64,000 nt of DNA from Aradus depressus (taxonomy: Eukaryota; Arthropoda; Insecta; Hemiptera; Aradidae). The notes below the pieces were generated by a model. The model was not told the DNA's origin. It saw only the letters and a program-made list of their open reading frames with translations, and ran no database searches. The DNA lies in the NCBI GenBank assembly GCA_963662175.1, contig OY759222.1, positions 4,818,713-4,882,712 of the forward strand, read 5' to 3'. Position 1 is the first letter of the stretch, and each line of letters opens with the position of its first letter. A program made the position numbers and the translations under genes. Below, piece by piece: positions 9,830 to 18,866 of this stretch.

Positions 9830-10234
9830 TAAGTTAGTCTGACCTCTCACAGATTTTTTATTTAAGTAAGCTAGCCGGCTTTCGAGGTTTCCCTCATCAT
9901 CAGGCAGTCTGATAAAAATTTGAATAAACTAAATAATAAAAATATAAATAAATAAAAATCTACAACAAACATTAACAATTTAAAATATCATGGATGGGGA
10001 CAGACGAGTTATTCCTGTCCACCATCTGAGTCACTGAGATGGTGGACAGGAATAACTCGTCTGTCCCCATCCATGATATTTTAAATTGTTAATGTTTGTT
10101 GTAGATTTTTATTTATTTATATTTTTATTATTTAGTTTATTCAAATTTTTATCAGACTGCCTGATGATGAGGGAAACCTCGAAAGCCGGCTAGCTTACTT
10201 AAATAAAAAATCTGTGAGAGGTCAGACTAACTTA
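9830..10234. mobile_element. Palindromic element with hammerhead-like hairpin in each arm
   Basis: The two arms, about 198 bp each and centred at about 10032, are almost perfect reverse complements. Each arm carries CTGATGATGAGG-GAAA-CCTC-GAAAGCCGGC (plus strand 10161-10190; minus strand 9874-9903). Read as RNA this gives CUGAUGA, a U, a 4-bp stem GAGG/CCUC closed by a GAAA loop, then GAAA. Single-arm relatives lie at 17290-17650 and 40140-40335. It carries no protein. Similar motifs are reported in Penelope-like retroelements; whether this element belongs there is inference. Confidence 0.7.
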
Positions 10235-10319
10235 TTTTTGACATCCTGCGAAATAATCACTTCTCACTACATCAGCCATCTTCATATTAAATATAAGTAA
10301 TGTTTCTTTCGTAATACAT

Positions 10320-10475
10320 TCATTTTTATTAGTTATATAGAGAAGCGATTATGTTTCTTCCTGCTGACAATTAGGTCCTTACAAGTTGTCTCCGGACTAG
10401 ACGGGTCGTTAAGTGTATTATTTAAAAATAGTGAATAAAAAGTTATTCACTATAATTTGTATTATTTAGCAGGCC
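10320..10475 (+). repeat. Dispersed repeat related to 9405-9610
   Basis: It shares the CTTCCTGCTGACAATTAGG-type block with 54250 and the GTGTATTATTTAAAAATAG-type block with 9526. It lies directly downstream of a segment (10234-10290) that also follows the other members of the palindromic family, so part of this stretch may belong to that element. Confidence 0.35.
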
Positions 10476-10893
10476 ATAAAGTGACACTTCATAAGAAAGC
10501 CCTTTTATCATTGTTTGGTAGATGATGGAGAATAGTATCTATAAGGTGCAGTCTGAAAGTCACCCACTAGTGTGTTTAGACACACAGATAGATACCTTGG
10601 ACAATTGGCTTAGATTGCGAGTGATCTACTAATTACTAGGTTCTTTGTGACAGACTCAAGACAAGATTAGTGTACACACGGTCCAATTAGGGCCGAACAT
10701 AGGCTCACACACAGTGTAGGTAATTATTTCTGAGATAAGCCCCAATTCAATATCCTTATTTGTCTCTTTGTTTCTCTAGAAATAAAAAAAAAATCCTTTG
10801 TATGTGTGATGCCAGACTTACTTTCAAAAGAAGCCTCCATCCTGCTTTACATGGTTTATAATATATAATAAATATAAATATTAATTGGAATTA

Positions 10894-11045
10894 TGACTCA
10901 CGCAGGCTTTTAACTACGAGGCCATATTCGCCTACTACCAGAGCGATGTTTCGTCACTTGAGCTCGACTCAACTATGGGAATCCTAAATTTTGCCTCCCA
11001 TTCGAAGTGCCTCCCAGGTAAAATAAACTAAAGGCCTCGGCCGAC
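10894..11045 (-). mobile_element. SINE family 1, internally deleted, left half of inverted pair
   Basis: The tail and body blocks are present in reverse orientation, but a large part of the body and all of the tRNA-like head are missing. It runs almost directly into a forward copy, forming the second head-to-head pair in the window. Confidence 0.7.
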
Positions 11046-11049
11046 TTTA

Positions 11050-11250
11050 ATCAATGGTGCTGAGCCTGTATGATGTCAGGTACTCGTTAAAGACTTCTAC
11101 CTGAAGTAACTAAACCTGAATAGGCAAAATTTAGGACTCCCAGAGTAGAGTTGAACTCTTGTTCACCAGAGTAACGAAAGGTCTGGTAGTAGGCGATATG
11201 ACTTCGTAGTAAAAGCCCGGACAGGATTCATAATAACTAACTAATTATAA
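11050..11250 (+). mobile_element. SINE family 1, headless, right half of inverted pair
   Basis: The copy begins in the body (CAATGGTGCTGAGCC) and continues through GGTAGTAGGCGATATGAC to the AGCCCGG tail block and a (TAAC)n tail. Head and boxes are absent. With the preceding reverse copy it makes an imperfect hairpin about 350 bp long. Confidence 0.75.
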
Positions 11251-11509
11251 ATTGTATATTAAAAGGGTGGTCTAACGTGATGGCAGTTCAAACAGGATCG
11301 ACTCGTAACGATCTTCAACGGATCTTTGAAATCGGATCGTTATATTCGAGCTTCGTTGTATCCGGACTTGCTTACTTTTACTTACTGCTTAAAAAAAGAA
11401 AGTAATAAACTTATGGGAACTTTAAATTAAAAAAAAGTAAATTAAGGAAGGAAAGAAAGTACTTATATTTACAACATAAAATAATACAAATAATAATCCT
11501 AATCAAATG

Positions 11510-12120
11510 ATTTTTTGCAAAAATAATCAATGATCATGGTTTGTTTGCTGCTTGAACAATGAGCTTTTTTAACCAAATGCTCAATTTTTACACTATTCAC
11601 AGATACAAAAGTACGAACCTGATCGATAGAAAAAAAACTTTCGTAATAGACAGTACTTTAGAGTCAATTTCTTGAGCCATCGTCGATTTCACTCGGATCA
11701 TCTTCGTCTGCATTGACGATGGTTTCATCTTTAGGTTCTTCAGTGGTTGAAAAGGCAGCGTCGACCTCATTAAAAGATTACAATTGTTCTTGAAGATAGT
11801 CTATCTCCCAAGTTTTTGGAAGTAACTTCCAAAGTCGCTTCTTCTTCAATTACATCTTTCACGGCAACCTGGAACTCAGAAACAGTTTTTTGTTGTAATA
11901 TCTGTGATAGAACGAGGAGGATGGTTTATACACGTGAGATGTGTTGCCCAGAAGGATGTGCGGTACAGTTATCTTTGGGGTCAGTAAGATTTGCCGTTTC
12001 ACTTTTGCCCTTTGCTTATCCCATTCGTTTAACCTTCAGCAATAATATGACCGTTTTTTTTTTTTCAAGTTTTCCGAATTCGTTAGATTTTTCGTGAAGT
12101 ATCCGATTGATGTTGATTGT
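11510..12120 (-). pseudogene. Possible pogo/Tigger-like transposase C-terminal remnant
   Basis: The minus-strand translation has an acidic run (EDDPSEIDDGS) followed, across stops, by a segment like DQVRTFV and then KIEHLVKKA ending in SKQTMIIDYF. Tigger/pogo-type DDE transposases often end with an acidic stretch, a helical EDxxxKK-like segment and a QTxITDFF tail, so the order fits. No catalytic triad can be read, several stops are present, and the stretch upstream (11816-12120) is open only in pieces. It could also be an unrelated host pseudogene. Confidence 0.35.
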
Positions 12121-12193
12121 TGAATTTTAAACATTTCTATGTGAGTCTGTTCCATCTTGATTTCATCGTTTTGTTAGAGTTAGTTAGTTATTA

Positions 12194-12389
12194 TGACTCA
12201 TGCCCGGGCTTTAACTACGAGGTCATATCGCCTACTACCAGAGCGCTCTTTTGTCACTCTGGTAGGACATGAGCCCGACTCTACTATGGGAGTCCTAAAT
12301 TTTGTCTAACCTAAATTTTTATTCACCTTTGTTTATTGTCTTTAGCTCAGTAAGCAAGCAAGCATACCACTGAGCTACCGGCGCCCTCT
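12194..12389 (-). mobile_element. SINE family 1 with ~140-bp internal deletion
   Basis: The tail half and the tRNA-like head are joined directly, and the region with the B box and the body core is missing. The remaining blocks are close to consensus. A (TTAG)n run at its left edge is the complement of the (TAAC)n tail. Confidence 0.8.
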
Positions 12390-12392
12390 CCC

Positions 12393-12960
12393 TTAGCTAG
12401 ACGTGTCGTCCAAATTGCGAAAATGGTGGATTGTCCAATGTGCAGATCTTGATAGATCTTTGTTAAAATTGCCGATTTCATAACTTTTCATTACTTTAAC
12501 ATTTCCAAAAGAGTCAATAATGTTAAGAGAAATGAAAGTTTGAGAACCAAAAATACTCAAGTCGGAACGAACCAAATTGAGTAGACTCTGGCTCGTTACT
12601 TCGGAAAATAATGGAAGAGGGGATCTCGGAAAATCGTTATAAGCCAAGGAAATGCTCATTTTTCTTCTAAAATTAGAAGATTTCCGGCAAATTTATGTAC
12701 ATGAACATAAATTGGTGAATATTGAAGGCACTTAGGCAGAACATAAATATACTAGAGTATTTATTAAAATTTAATGTTTATTTGTTACTATATGGAAGCT
12801 ATGGTACCCTTCAATGTGTGATCACATCACAATTTTGTAATATTCCGTTGCGTTGTCAGGGATTAACTTCGTTTGTTTTAATTTAGTTATAACTTACCCT
12901 TCTAACGATATATAGGGTCTGACATGTAGACTTTCACCAGGGTTGGGAAAACAGACTCAC
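12393..12960. other. Unassigned; 88-codon open frame on minus strand
   Basis: An open frame of 88 codons spans 12393-12659 on the minus strand. It is serine-rich and I recognise no domain. It may belong to the same decayed DNA transposon as 11510-12120, since a CACTTATCCGGNAC motif repeated near 12959-12993 resembles a pogo-type terminus, but this is speculation. The rest of the stretch shows nothing. Confidence 0.3.
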
Positions 12961-13058
12961 TTATCCGGAACAAATCACTTATCCGGTACAAAATCGCTCC
13001 TCTCAATTATTGAATGATTCTGGGATGACACTTTAAATTTTGATACTATTTTTTTGCT

Positions 13059-13244
13059 ATCCTTCACAATGACCTACAGATTCCCTTTGTAAGGGATTTA
13101 ATTAAATCCCGCTACAGAAAATTACATTCTACCCTTCCCTTTCACCCTAATCCTTTAGTCCGCAGACTTGCCACAAGAACCCTTCCTAATGTTCATGTTC
13201 GGAGACTGAGGCGGCACTGGCCTCGAGACCTACTGGTGGATTGA
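13059..13244 (+). pseudogene. Jockey-like LINE, last 61 codons of reverse transcriptase ORF
   Basis: One forward frame reads ILHNDLQIPFVRDLIKSRY, then KLHSTLPFHPNPLVRRL, and ends VRRLRRHWPRDLLVD before a stop. It aligns in order with the C-terminus of the LINE at 14676-15627 (LHNDL..., HPNP..., RRW-NRDL). No start codon belongs to it: it is the 3' end of a 5'-truncated insertion. The frame itself is undamaged, so it is younger than the 2.1-kb fragment, but it encodes nothing functional alone. Confidence 0.75.
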
Positions 13245-13931
13245 AGACTAATCATCTACAAACGTTTTATGTTTCTTTTACATATTTTGTATATATATAT
13301 ATATATTTAATTTCTCTTTCTGATCCGTAAATAACAAGATAATGGAGTGTCATTATTGAATGATTTCTCTTTCAACATCCAAAACATTTATTTATTATGT
13401 ATCACATTTGCTTATTATACAGGGTGTAACAAGTCGAGAGGGCGATACTTAGGCATCTTATAGTAAACTTAATTCTGAACAAAAAAGTTCCTATAAACAT
13501 AGGTCCGCAAATGCTTTGTTTAAAAGTTATAATCAAAAGACGCTAATACAACACTAACCACTTGAAAGTAAAGAGTAACTACAATAATTGTTCAAAATGT
13601 CTTCCCTGTTGTCGTACATATAATTGACATCACCGGGCAACTGAATTTATGGCTGTTAGTACCTCTTGTTCCTGTCCTCTCATTTCGTCACAAGCGCTCT
13701 GAATCCGTTCAACCAGTTCTTCTCTAGTGTTTACAGATTGCGAATAAACGTTAGTTTTTAACGCCCCTCAAACGTAAAAATCCATGGGCATTAAGTCGGG
13801 ACTTCTTGCAGGCCATCTTTCTGGTCCAAAGCGTCCAATCTATCTCCTTGAATAATTTCTGTCCATCCAATCACGAATGACTCTGCCATTATGTGCTGGG
13901 CATCCATCCATTTGAAACCAACTATGTACTC

Positions 13932-13945
13932 ACAGGTTCAATAGG
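13932..13945. repeat. 14-bp target-site duplication, left (ACAGGTTCAATAGG)
   Basis: It is identical to 14292-14305 and bounds the SINE exactly. Confidence 0.95.
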
Positions 13946-14291
13946 TTAGGTTAGGTTTTATGACTCATGCCCGGGCTTTAACTATGAGGTCATATCGCCT
14001 ACTACCAGAGCGCTCTTTCGTCACTCTGGTGGACATGAGCCCGACTCTACTGTGGGAGTCCTAAATTTTGCCTACCCTAAATTTTTTATTCATCTAGGGT
14101 AGGGGTCTTTAACGAGTACCTGACATCGTACAGGCTCGGGACCATCGCTTAACGTCCCATCCGAAGGACGGCGTGCTTAAGTTTATTTTACCTCCCAAAT
14201 AAAATAAACTAAGGGCCCCGGTCGGGCTACGAACCCACGACCTTGAGCTCAGAAGTCAAGCACGCATTCCACTGAGCTACCGGCGCCCTCT
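13946..14291 (-). mobile_element. SINE family 1, full-length reference copy
   Basis: On the SINE strand the element starts AGAGGGCGCCGGTAGCTCAG, followed by a tRNA-like head of about 80 bases. The A box is TAGCTCAGTGG and the B box resembles GGTTCGNANCC. The body contains CCGTCCTTCGGATGGGACG, GGTACTCGTTAAAGACC and GGTAGTAGGCGATATGACC, and the end is GCCCGGGCATGAGTCATAA plus a short ACCTAA tail. Such elements are transcribed by RNA polymerase III from the internal boxes and copied by a LINE's enzyme. A perfect 14-bp duplication gives its exact borders (346 bp) and shows target-primed insertion into a mariner transposase. The parent tRNA cannot be named safely by eye. Confidence 0.95.
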
Positions 14292-14305
14292 ACAGGTTCA
14301 ATAGG
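14292..14305. repeat. 14-bp target-site duplication, right (ACAGGTTCAATAGG)
   Basis: It is identical to 13932-13945. Removing the SINE and one duplicate restores the uninterrupted host transposon order. Confidence 0.95.
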
Positions 14306-14629
14306 ATATCCTCGAGGATGTCCACTAGATTTTCTAATAGATTTAGCATTGCATCCGAATTGAATCGGGCAGGAAGAAATATTGGCGAAAGGAGATAGCG
14401 GTGAACATTCGCTGCATTTTATAAAATGCAATAAATGAGATTAGTTGCATTGAAGTAGAACCCAACATTCATAAACATGAATGGTATTGAACTTTGAACC
14501 CTATTCAGATCCTAAACCCTTATACCAATTGCAGGTATTTCTTTCTTTGCCCTGCAGTTTTTTCATTATAACTTTTAAACAAAGCATTTGCGGACCTATG
14601 TTTATAGGAACTTTTTTGTTCAGAATTAA

Positions 14630-14672
14630 CTCCTAAACGGTTAGAGACATCAAAATTGTGCATATACACTTT
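14630..14672. repeat. Stray terminal piece of the foldback element
   Basis: CTCCTAAACGGTTAGAGAC and the following bases match 15671-15708 with few changes. The piece joins the mariner inner repeat directly to a LINE fragment, marking a recombination or nested-insertion junction. Confidence 0.7.
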
Positions 14673-14675
14673 ACA

Positions 14676-15627
14676 CCTCAGACATGCCCACGTCACCACA
14701 TACCTTGACAGCTACATACGCCGATGACCATCTTAGCTGCTGCTGATTCTTCCATATATGCTTCGTTCACATTACAACACCATGTTACTCAAATTGAGAA
14801 CTGGTGCAACATTTGGAAAATTAAACTCAACACGAACAAATCACAACATATTACATTTACATTAAGACCAGATACATGTCACGCCGTTTTTATCTACAAC
14901 AAGCCCCTCCCTCAGACTAACACAGTAAGATATTTGGGACTTACTCTGTACAGACGACTGACATAGAACCCACATACAAGCCTCATACGTAATACACTAA
15001 ACAAACGATTAAAAATGCTTTATTATCTTCTGCACAGACATTCAAAATTACCCTTAACACAAAAGCGTAAATGCTACACATTTCTACTAAAGCCACTCTG
15101 GATGTATGGCTCACAAATCTACGGTTCGGCTAAAATATCTAACCTGAAACGTATCCAGGTTTTCCAGTCAAAGACACTCAGACTCATTACACAATGCCCA
15201 CCATACGTAAGTAACAGAACACTTCACAATGACCTCATGATAAACACAGTACACGACACAATTCAGGACCTTTACAGACGTTTCCACAGCAAATTGCACT
15301 CACACCCAAATCCATACATCCACTCACTTTCTTCACCACACTTGCCACACAATCCTCCGATTGAAGAGGAGGTGGAACCGTGACTTAATATAATCCGAAA
15401 TTACAACCCCCCACTTCTTGTAACAAAATCATAATATCGCTATTCATTGATAATAACCATAATATTCATTGTTTTAAATTTCGCCCTGAGGAGCTACCGC
15501 TGGATGGCCTTCCTCTCTCACGCCAATCAAGTCATCCACATTCAATGAAGTCCTCTTGGTAGCTGGTTGTTGCGTCATGGTAACAGTTGCGACCAACATT
15601 ATAAAGACGAAAAAAAAAAAAAAAAAC
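14676..15627 (+). pseudogene. Jockey-like LINE, 5'-truncated reverse transcriptase and 3' UTR
   Basis: The fragment begins just before the polymerase active-site motif TYADD (14714-14728). A +1 frame change follows directly, and the protein continues as TILAAADSSIYASF, ENWCNIWKIKLNTNKS and VRYLGLTLYRRL, then after another break as MLYYLLHRHSKLPL, LLKPLWMYGSQIYGSA and VFQSKTLRLITQCPP. These are the palm, thumb and C-terminal blocks of a jockey-type reverse transcriptase. The frame ends near 15383 and is followed by about 225 bp of 3' UTR and a poly-A run at 15610-15626, as expected for a retroposed copy. No endonuclease or RNase H region is present. Frame breaks make it dead. Confidence 0.85.
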
Positions 15628-15635
15628 TAATTATA

Positions 15636-16280
15636 CAGGGTGGCCCAGATAAGCGGGCCACAAGTGAAATAACTCCTAAACGGTTAGAGATATCAAAATT
15701 GTGCATAGGACTAAAGTTGTAGCACTCGTCGAGAGCTATAGTAGCGGCGTCCTCGAAAAGGCAAAAATGACCCTTTTAATGGCTGAAACAGCCCTTCGAA
15801 GGGTGGGGTTCCCTTTTGACCCTTAAGTTTCATTACATTTTATTAAAGTACTAAAGAAACAAGAAAGAACTGTGCAAACAGATTTTTGATACATCAAGTA
15901 GTTCTCGAAAAAAAACCGTTTAAAGTTGCACGTTTTGCTTATTCTGAAGTTAGTTGGAATTCAATAACTTCAGAATAAGCAAAACGTGCAACTTTAAACG
16001 TTTTTTTTTCGAGAACTACTTGACGTATCAAAAATCTGTTTGCACAGTTCTTTCTTGTTTCTTTAGTACTTTAATAAAATGTAATGAAACTTAAGGGTCA
16101 AAAGGTAACCCCGCCATTCGAAGGGCTATTTGAGCCATAAAAGGGTCACTTATGTCTTTTCAAGGACGCCATACTATAGGTCTCAGCGAGTGCTACAACT
16201 TTAGTCCTATGCACAATTTTGATGCCTCTAACCGTTTAGGAGTTATTTCACTTGTGGCCCGCTTAGCTGGGCCACCCTGT
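15636..16280. mobile_element. 645-bp foldback MITE with mariner-type ends
   Basis: Nearly the whole element is one inverted repeat: two arms of about 310 bp, centred near 15958, separated by roughly 20 bp. It starts CAGGGTGGCCCAGATAAGCG and ends with its complement, flanked by TA on both sides, which fits the TA target of Tc1/mariner elements. The arms differ by scattered substitutions. It encodes no protein and would depend on a transposase made elsewhere. Transcripts would fold into a long hairpin RNA. Confidence 0.9.
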
Positions 16281-16424
16281 ATATAGTTGTAAATACAGAA
16301 TTGAAGTTAAAAAAAAAAAGTTTCTTGTGGTCGTTGAGAGCCTCTTCATCTATACAAAGTATTGGGGCAGTTATTTAATCGCTAAAAACTTCGGTATTGA
16401 GCCGAATCAGTAAAAAAGAAGGTG

Positions 16425-16445
16425 GGGGGGGGGGGGGGGGGGGAT
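16425..16445. repeat. Poly-G tract
   Basis: An uninterrupted guanine run of roughly 18 bases sits at the edge of a family-D fragment. It is a potential quadruplex site and an assembly hazard. Confidence 0.9.
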
Positions 16446-16446
16446 C

Positions 16447-16692
16447 TGGGGAAGGGTTCAACAGAAAAACTCTAATAAATGCCAATGTAATGAATGTATC
16501 GACATGAAATTTTATATTTGAATATAAAAACCCTAACACGACATCTAATCTTGATCAAAATCGACCGATGGGAGGGGGGAAGGTGCTCAACTCAAAAAAA
16601 TCCTAATAAAAATACGTTTTGGAGGGAGAGCGAAAACTTAATTGATTAATTCGAGGTGGGGAAGTACATGATGGTGAGTTAGAGACTTTTTT
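16447..16692 (+). repeat. Dispersed repeat family D, 3' part
   Basis: Two internal units (CTCTAATAAATGCC ... GTATCGACATGAAATT) are followed by the 3' block AATTGATTAATTCG and GGGGAAGTACATGATGG. The 5' block is missing. The order matches the copy at 3594-4322. Confidence 0.6.
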
Positions 16693-17050
16693 TCTTCTAC
16701 AGTATGAAATGTATCATCTCTGCAGTATTATTTGGAATTTTTGCCAACATTTATGTTTTTCTTAATTTTTTCCTCCTTCTACGGGTAAATGAATTGTATA
16801 AACTTTTATATAAAAGAGGTTGACAGTAATTTTGGTAAATAAAAGAGGAACAGCCTTGTAAATAGGCTGAGAAAATGAAGTTAGTTGTTAGAGAGGCGAC
16901 GAGAACTAAAGAGATTAGAGCCGTGTGCCTTCCTGTGTTTGTGCTCTCACAAAGACAGACTTCTAACATAACGTAACGTAACCGTATACCTGTTCTCTCT
17001 TTCTTAACACAATCTAACTTCACAACACACCTCAAAATAGGATTTAAATG
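16693..17050. other. Unassigned, 103-codon open frame on minus strand
   Basis: The open frame at 16751-17062 (minus strand) ends in a basic run RRRRKKLRK and contains one hydrophobic stretch. I recognise no family, no splice structure supports it, and its 5' end overlaps a family-D fragment, so chance is the likelier explanation. Confidence 0.3.
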
Positions 17051-17110
17051 AAAGTCGGTCAATCACCGACAATCTACTTCCCCACAACGAATTAATCAAT
17101 TAAATGCAAA
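17050..17110 (-). repeat. Dispersed repeat family D, terminal fragment
   Basis: AGTCGGTCAATCACCGAC followed by CTACTTCCCCACAACG and TTAATCAATTAA is the reverse complement of the family-D 3' end including its terminal hairpin. Confidence 0.6.
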
Positions 17111-17289
17111 CACCTCCAAAACACAGGACATGAGGCCGGCTCAGTCTCGTTGCTACACCATATTCAAAAAAGTAGAAAGATGGATACATTGGAGAATATA
17201 GAAATTAAATTGGAAAGGAGGAAGCGAGATTCCCCCTCCTCAACTCGAGAGAGGGGATATATGTGTCCGATCTCATGTACTCCGTTCTC

Positions 17290-17650
17290 CCAGTTGTGAC
17301 TCAGATGGGGGACAGGAATAACTTATTTGTCCCCATTCATGAAATTTTAAATTGTTAAAGTTTTTAGATGCTTTTATTTATTTATTTATAGTTTATTTAA
17401 TCAAGTATGTTTATTTTAAACTATATTTTTCTTTTAAATTTAATGTATTTATATTTATTTAAATCTTTGTTGCCTTTATATTTTATGATTGTTACCAACA
17501 GAACCTGATTTTTGTTTTTTGTTGCTTAAGGATGATATCTTTTGTAGGCTGCATGATGATGAGGGCAACCTCGAAAGCCGGCTAGCTAATACAAATAAAA
17601 ATCTGTGAGAGATCAGACTACATCTTATTTGACAACCTGTGAAATTAATC
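17290..17650 (+). repeat. Single-arm relative of the 9.8-kb palindromic element
   Basis: The segment shares, in order, GACAGGAATAACTT, CCCCATTCATGA, AAATTGTTAAAG and a hammerhead-like hairpin region (17552-17582: CATGATGATGAGG-GCAA-CCTC-GAAAGCCGGC), then AATCTGTGAGAG and TCAGACTACAT. It has only one arm and extra sequence between the blocks, so it may be closer to the unrearranged progenitor than the palindrome. Confidence 0.65.
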
Positions 17651-18010
17651 AATTGAACATTCGCTCCCCATACAAAACCAGTCGACCATTTGCGCTATTA
17701 AACACTTGGCTTACATAGGGGGTCCTAAATGTTTTGTTGATAAATTCATTACATCGGGAGTTATTAAAATTTTTGAGGTGTTAATCCTTTTCCCTAATCT
17801 CTCCTTCCCCTTTGGCTGAGTTCTGGTTACACATAAAAAATTTCGTGTCGATACATTCATTTTATCGGGAGTTATCTTGTTCACAGACAGACAATTTTTT
17901 TTTTTTTTTCAAATTTGAAATCCAGAGATCGGAAAACATGAAATTCCGTTGAAAACTATGCATCGAAATTTTGACCAATTACATAACTTCCCCTATACTT
18001 TGCTAGGGGA
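17645..18010 (-). repeat. Dispersed repeat family D, reverse copy
   Basis: From right to left it carries the 5' block (complement of AAGTTATGTAATTGG, GGAATTTCATGTTTTCCG and CTGTCTGTGAACA), at least two internal units and the start of the 3' block. It lacks the terminal hairpin. Confidence 0.65.
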
Positions 18011-18026
18011 AGAAAAAGTAGAGGAA

Positions 18027-18280
18027 ATGTTGGTGATATCACTTCGGAAGGTGTTGTTCTGGGTGCCAGGACATTGCGGGATCCGTGGAAACCAACAGGT
18101 TGATAAGGAGGCAAGTGTCCATCCCTGAGACCGAACTGGACGTCCTTCTTCAAGGAAGGGCAGAACAGCTGGATCCAGACAGCAGACAACAAAGCTGAAA
18201 GAGATCTGAGTCTCTGGAAGTCGAACTCCAGAGAAAAGAGACGAGAGGAGGTTCTCATAGCTCGGCTGCCGTCTGACAAT
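18027..18280 (+). pseudogene. LINE-type RNase H domain fragment
   Basis: The forward frame beginning at about 18042 reads LRKVLFWVPGHCGIRGNQQV and then DKEAS before a stop at 18126. VPGHxGIxGN followed by (A)D is the C-terminal signature of the RNase H domain carried by several non-LTR retrotransposon clades, which removes RNA from RNA-DNA hybrids. Farther on, in another frame, DLSLWKSNSREKRREEVLIA resembles the arginine-rich stretch that follows RNase H in such proteins. It is short and frame-shifted, with no polymerase nearby. The minus-strand frame at 17956-18279 is a shadow. Confidence 0.7.
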
Positions 18281-18865
18281 AATTTTAATGTGTACGTTTA
18301 GTTAGTTATTATATTGTATATAATATATAATTATAATTTGCTTAACCCAAATGTTGCAATTTGTTTGTGGCAAATGCACAGTTGGTTTATTTTTCATTTG
18401 GGACCTGAGTACTAAAGATTTTATGGTGCTATTAAAGTTTAATACATCGGTTGAAGGGTCAGAGGGATAAAAATGAGATTAACTCTTGTGGGAGGGGGGG
18501 GGGCAGTGGGGGGGGGGGGGGGGGGGGACTGTTCATTATCTGGGTTCTGGTGGGGGAAGGAGAGACGGTCTTATGAAGTCATCAGAAGGGGGGAGGGCTC
18601 AGCATAGCCCAGCCTCGTGCGAGCCCATTCTTAGATATGACGTTAGATAGACGTTCTAGCGAGCCCATTGCAGAATATGGGCTCGTTTCAGGAAGCTGGC
18701 TGGAGAGGGAGGTTGGGCTCTTTTGCTCACCTGATCAGCCTAACCTCCTGGTCATATCCCCACTACCGTATTCTCTCATTGCCTACTGTTTATCTCTGTT
18801 GTATTTACTGGTAATATTAAATTCATCTAATACTGTATTAAAATGAATTTAAAAGTATTTTTTTT
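18281..18865. other. No recognised gene; contains poly-G runs
   Basis: Poly-G tracts lie near 18497-18528, followed by a short stretch in which GAGCCCATT and TAGATATGACGTTAGATAGA-like phrases are repeated (18620-18680). I see no protein family or element here. Confidence 0.5.
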
Positions 18866-18866
18866 A

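Larger units (their letters stand above)
13565..14450 (-). pseudogene. IS630-Tc1-mariner transposase, C-terminal catalytic part, broken
   Basis: On the minus strand, skipping the SINE at 13946-14291, the reading is FQMDGCPAHNGRVIRDWMD, then WPARSPDLMPMDFYV, then NVYSQSVNTREELVERIQS and a tail ending in RHFEQLL and a stop. The Asp of QMDG and the Asp of SPD are the second and third catalytic acids of the DDE/D fold that cuts and pastes the element, with 36 residues between them. At least three in-frame stops plus the SINE insertion inactivate it. The N-terminal DNA-binding domain and first catalytic Asp are not recognisable. Similar transposases are widespread in arthropods. Confidence 0.8.
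13420..14629 (-). mobile_element. Tc1/mariner-related transposon, split by a SINE
   Basis: The left end reads TA-CAGGGTGTAACAAGTCG, the common start of this superfamily. A 65-bp segment at 13469-13533 is a perfect reverse complement of 14565-14629, so both inverted ends are partly preserved. The outermost ~49 bp of the right end are missing and replaced by sequence from the foldback element found complete at 15636-16280. The transposase remnant lies inside on the minus strand. Confidence 0.8.

Noticed and set aside
9830..10234. A firm assignment of the palindromes to Penelope-like elements
   Set aside because: Only the hammerhead-like motif supports it; no reverse transcriptase or GIY-YIG domain is present in the window.
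12393..12659. The 88-codon minus-strand frame as the start of a transposase
   Set aside because: No helix-turn-helix or catalytic motif can be read, so I left it unassigned.
13946..14291. A tRNA gene within the SINE head
   Set aside because: The head has A and B boxes but is part of a dispersed 346-bp element with a target duplication, and the acceptor stem does not close as in a functional tRNA by eye.
16751..17062. A 103-codon minus-strand frame as a membrane or basic protein
   Set aside because: No family is recognised, it overlaps a family-D fragment and has the composition expected by chance.
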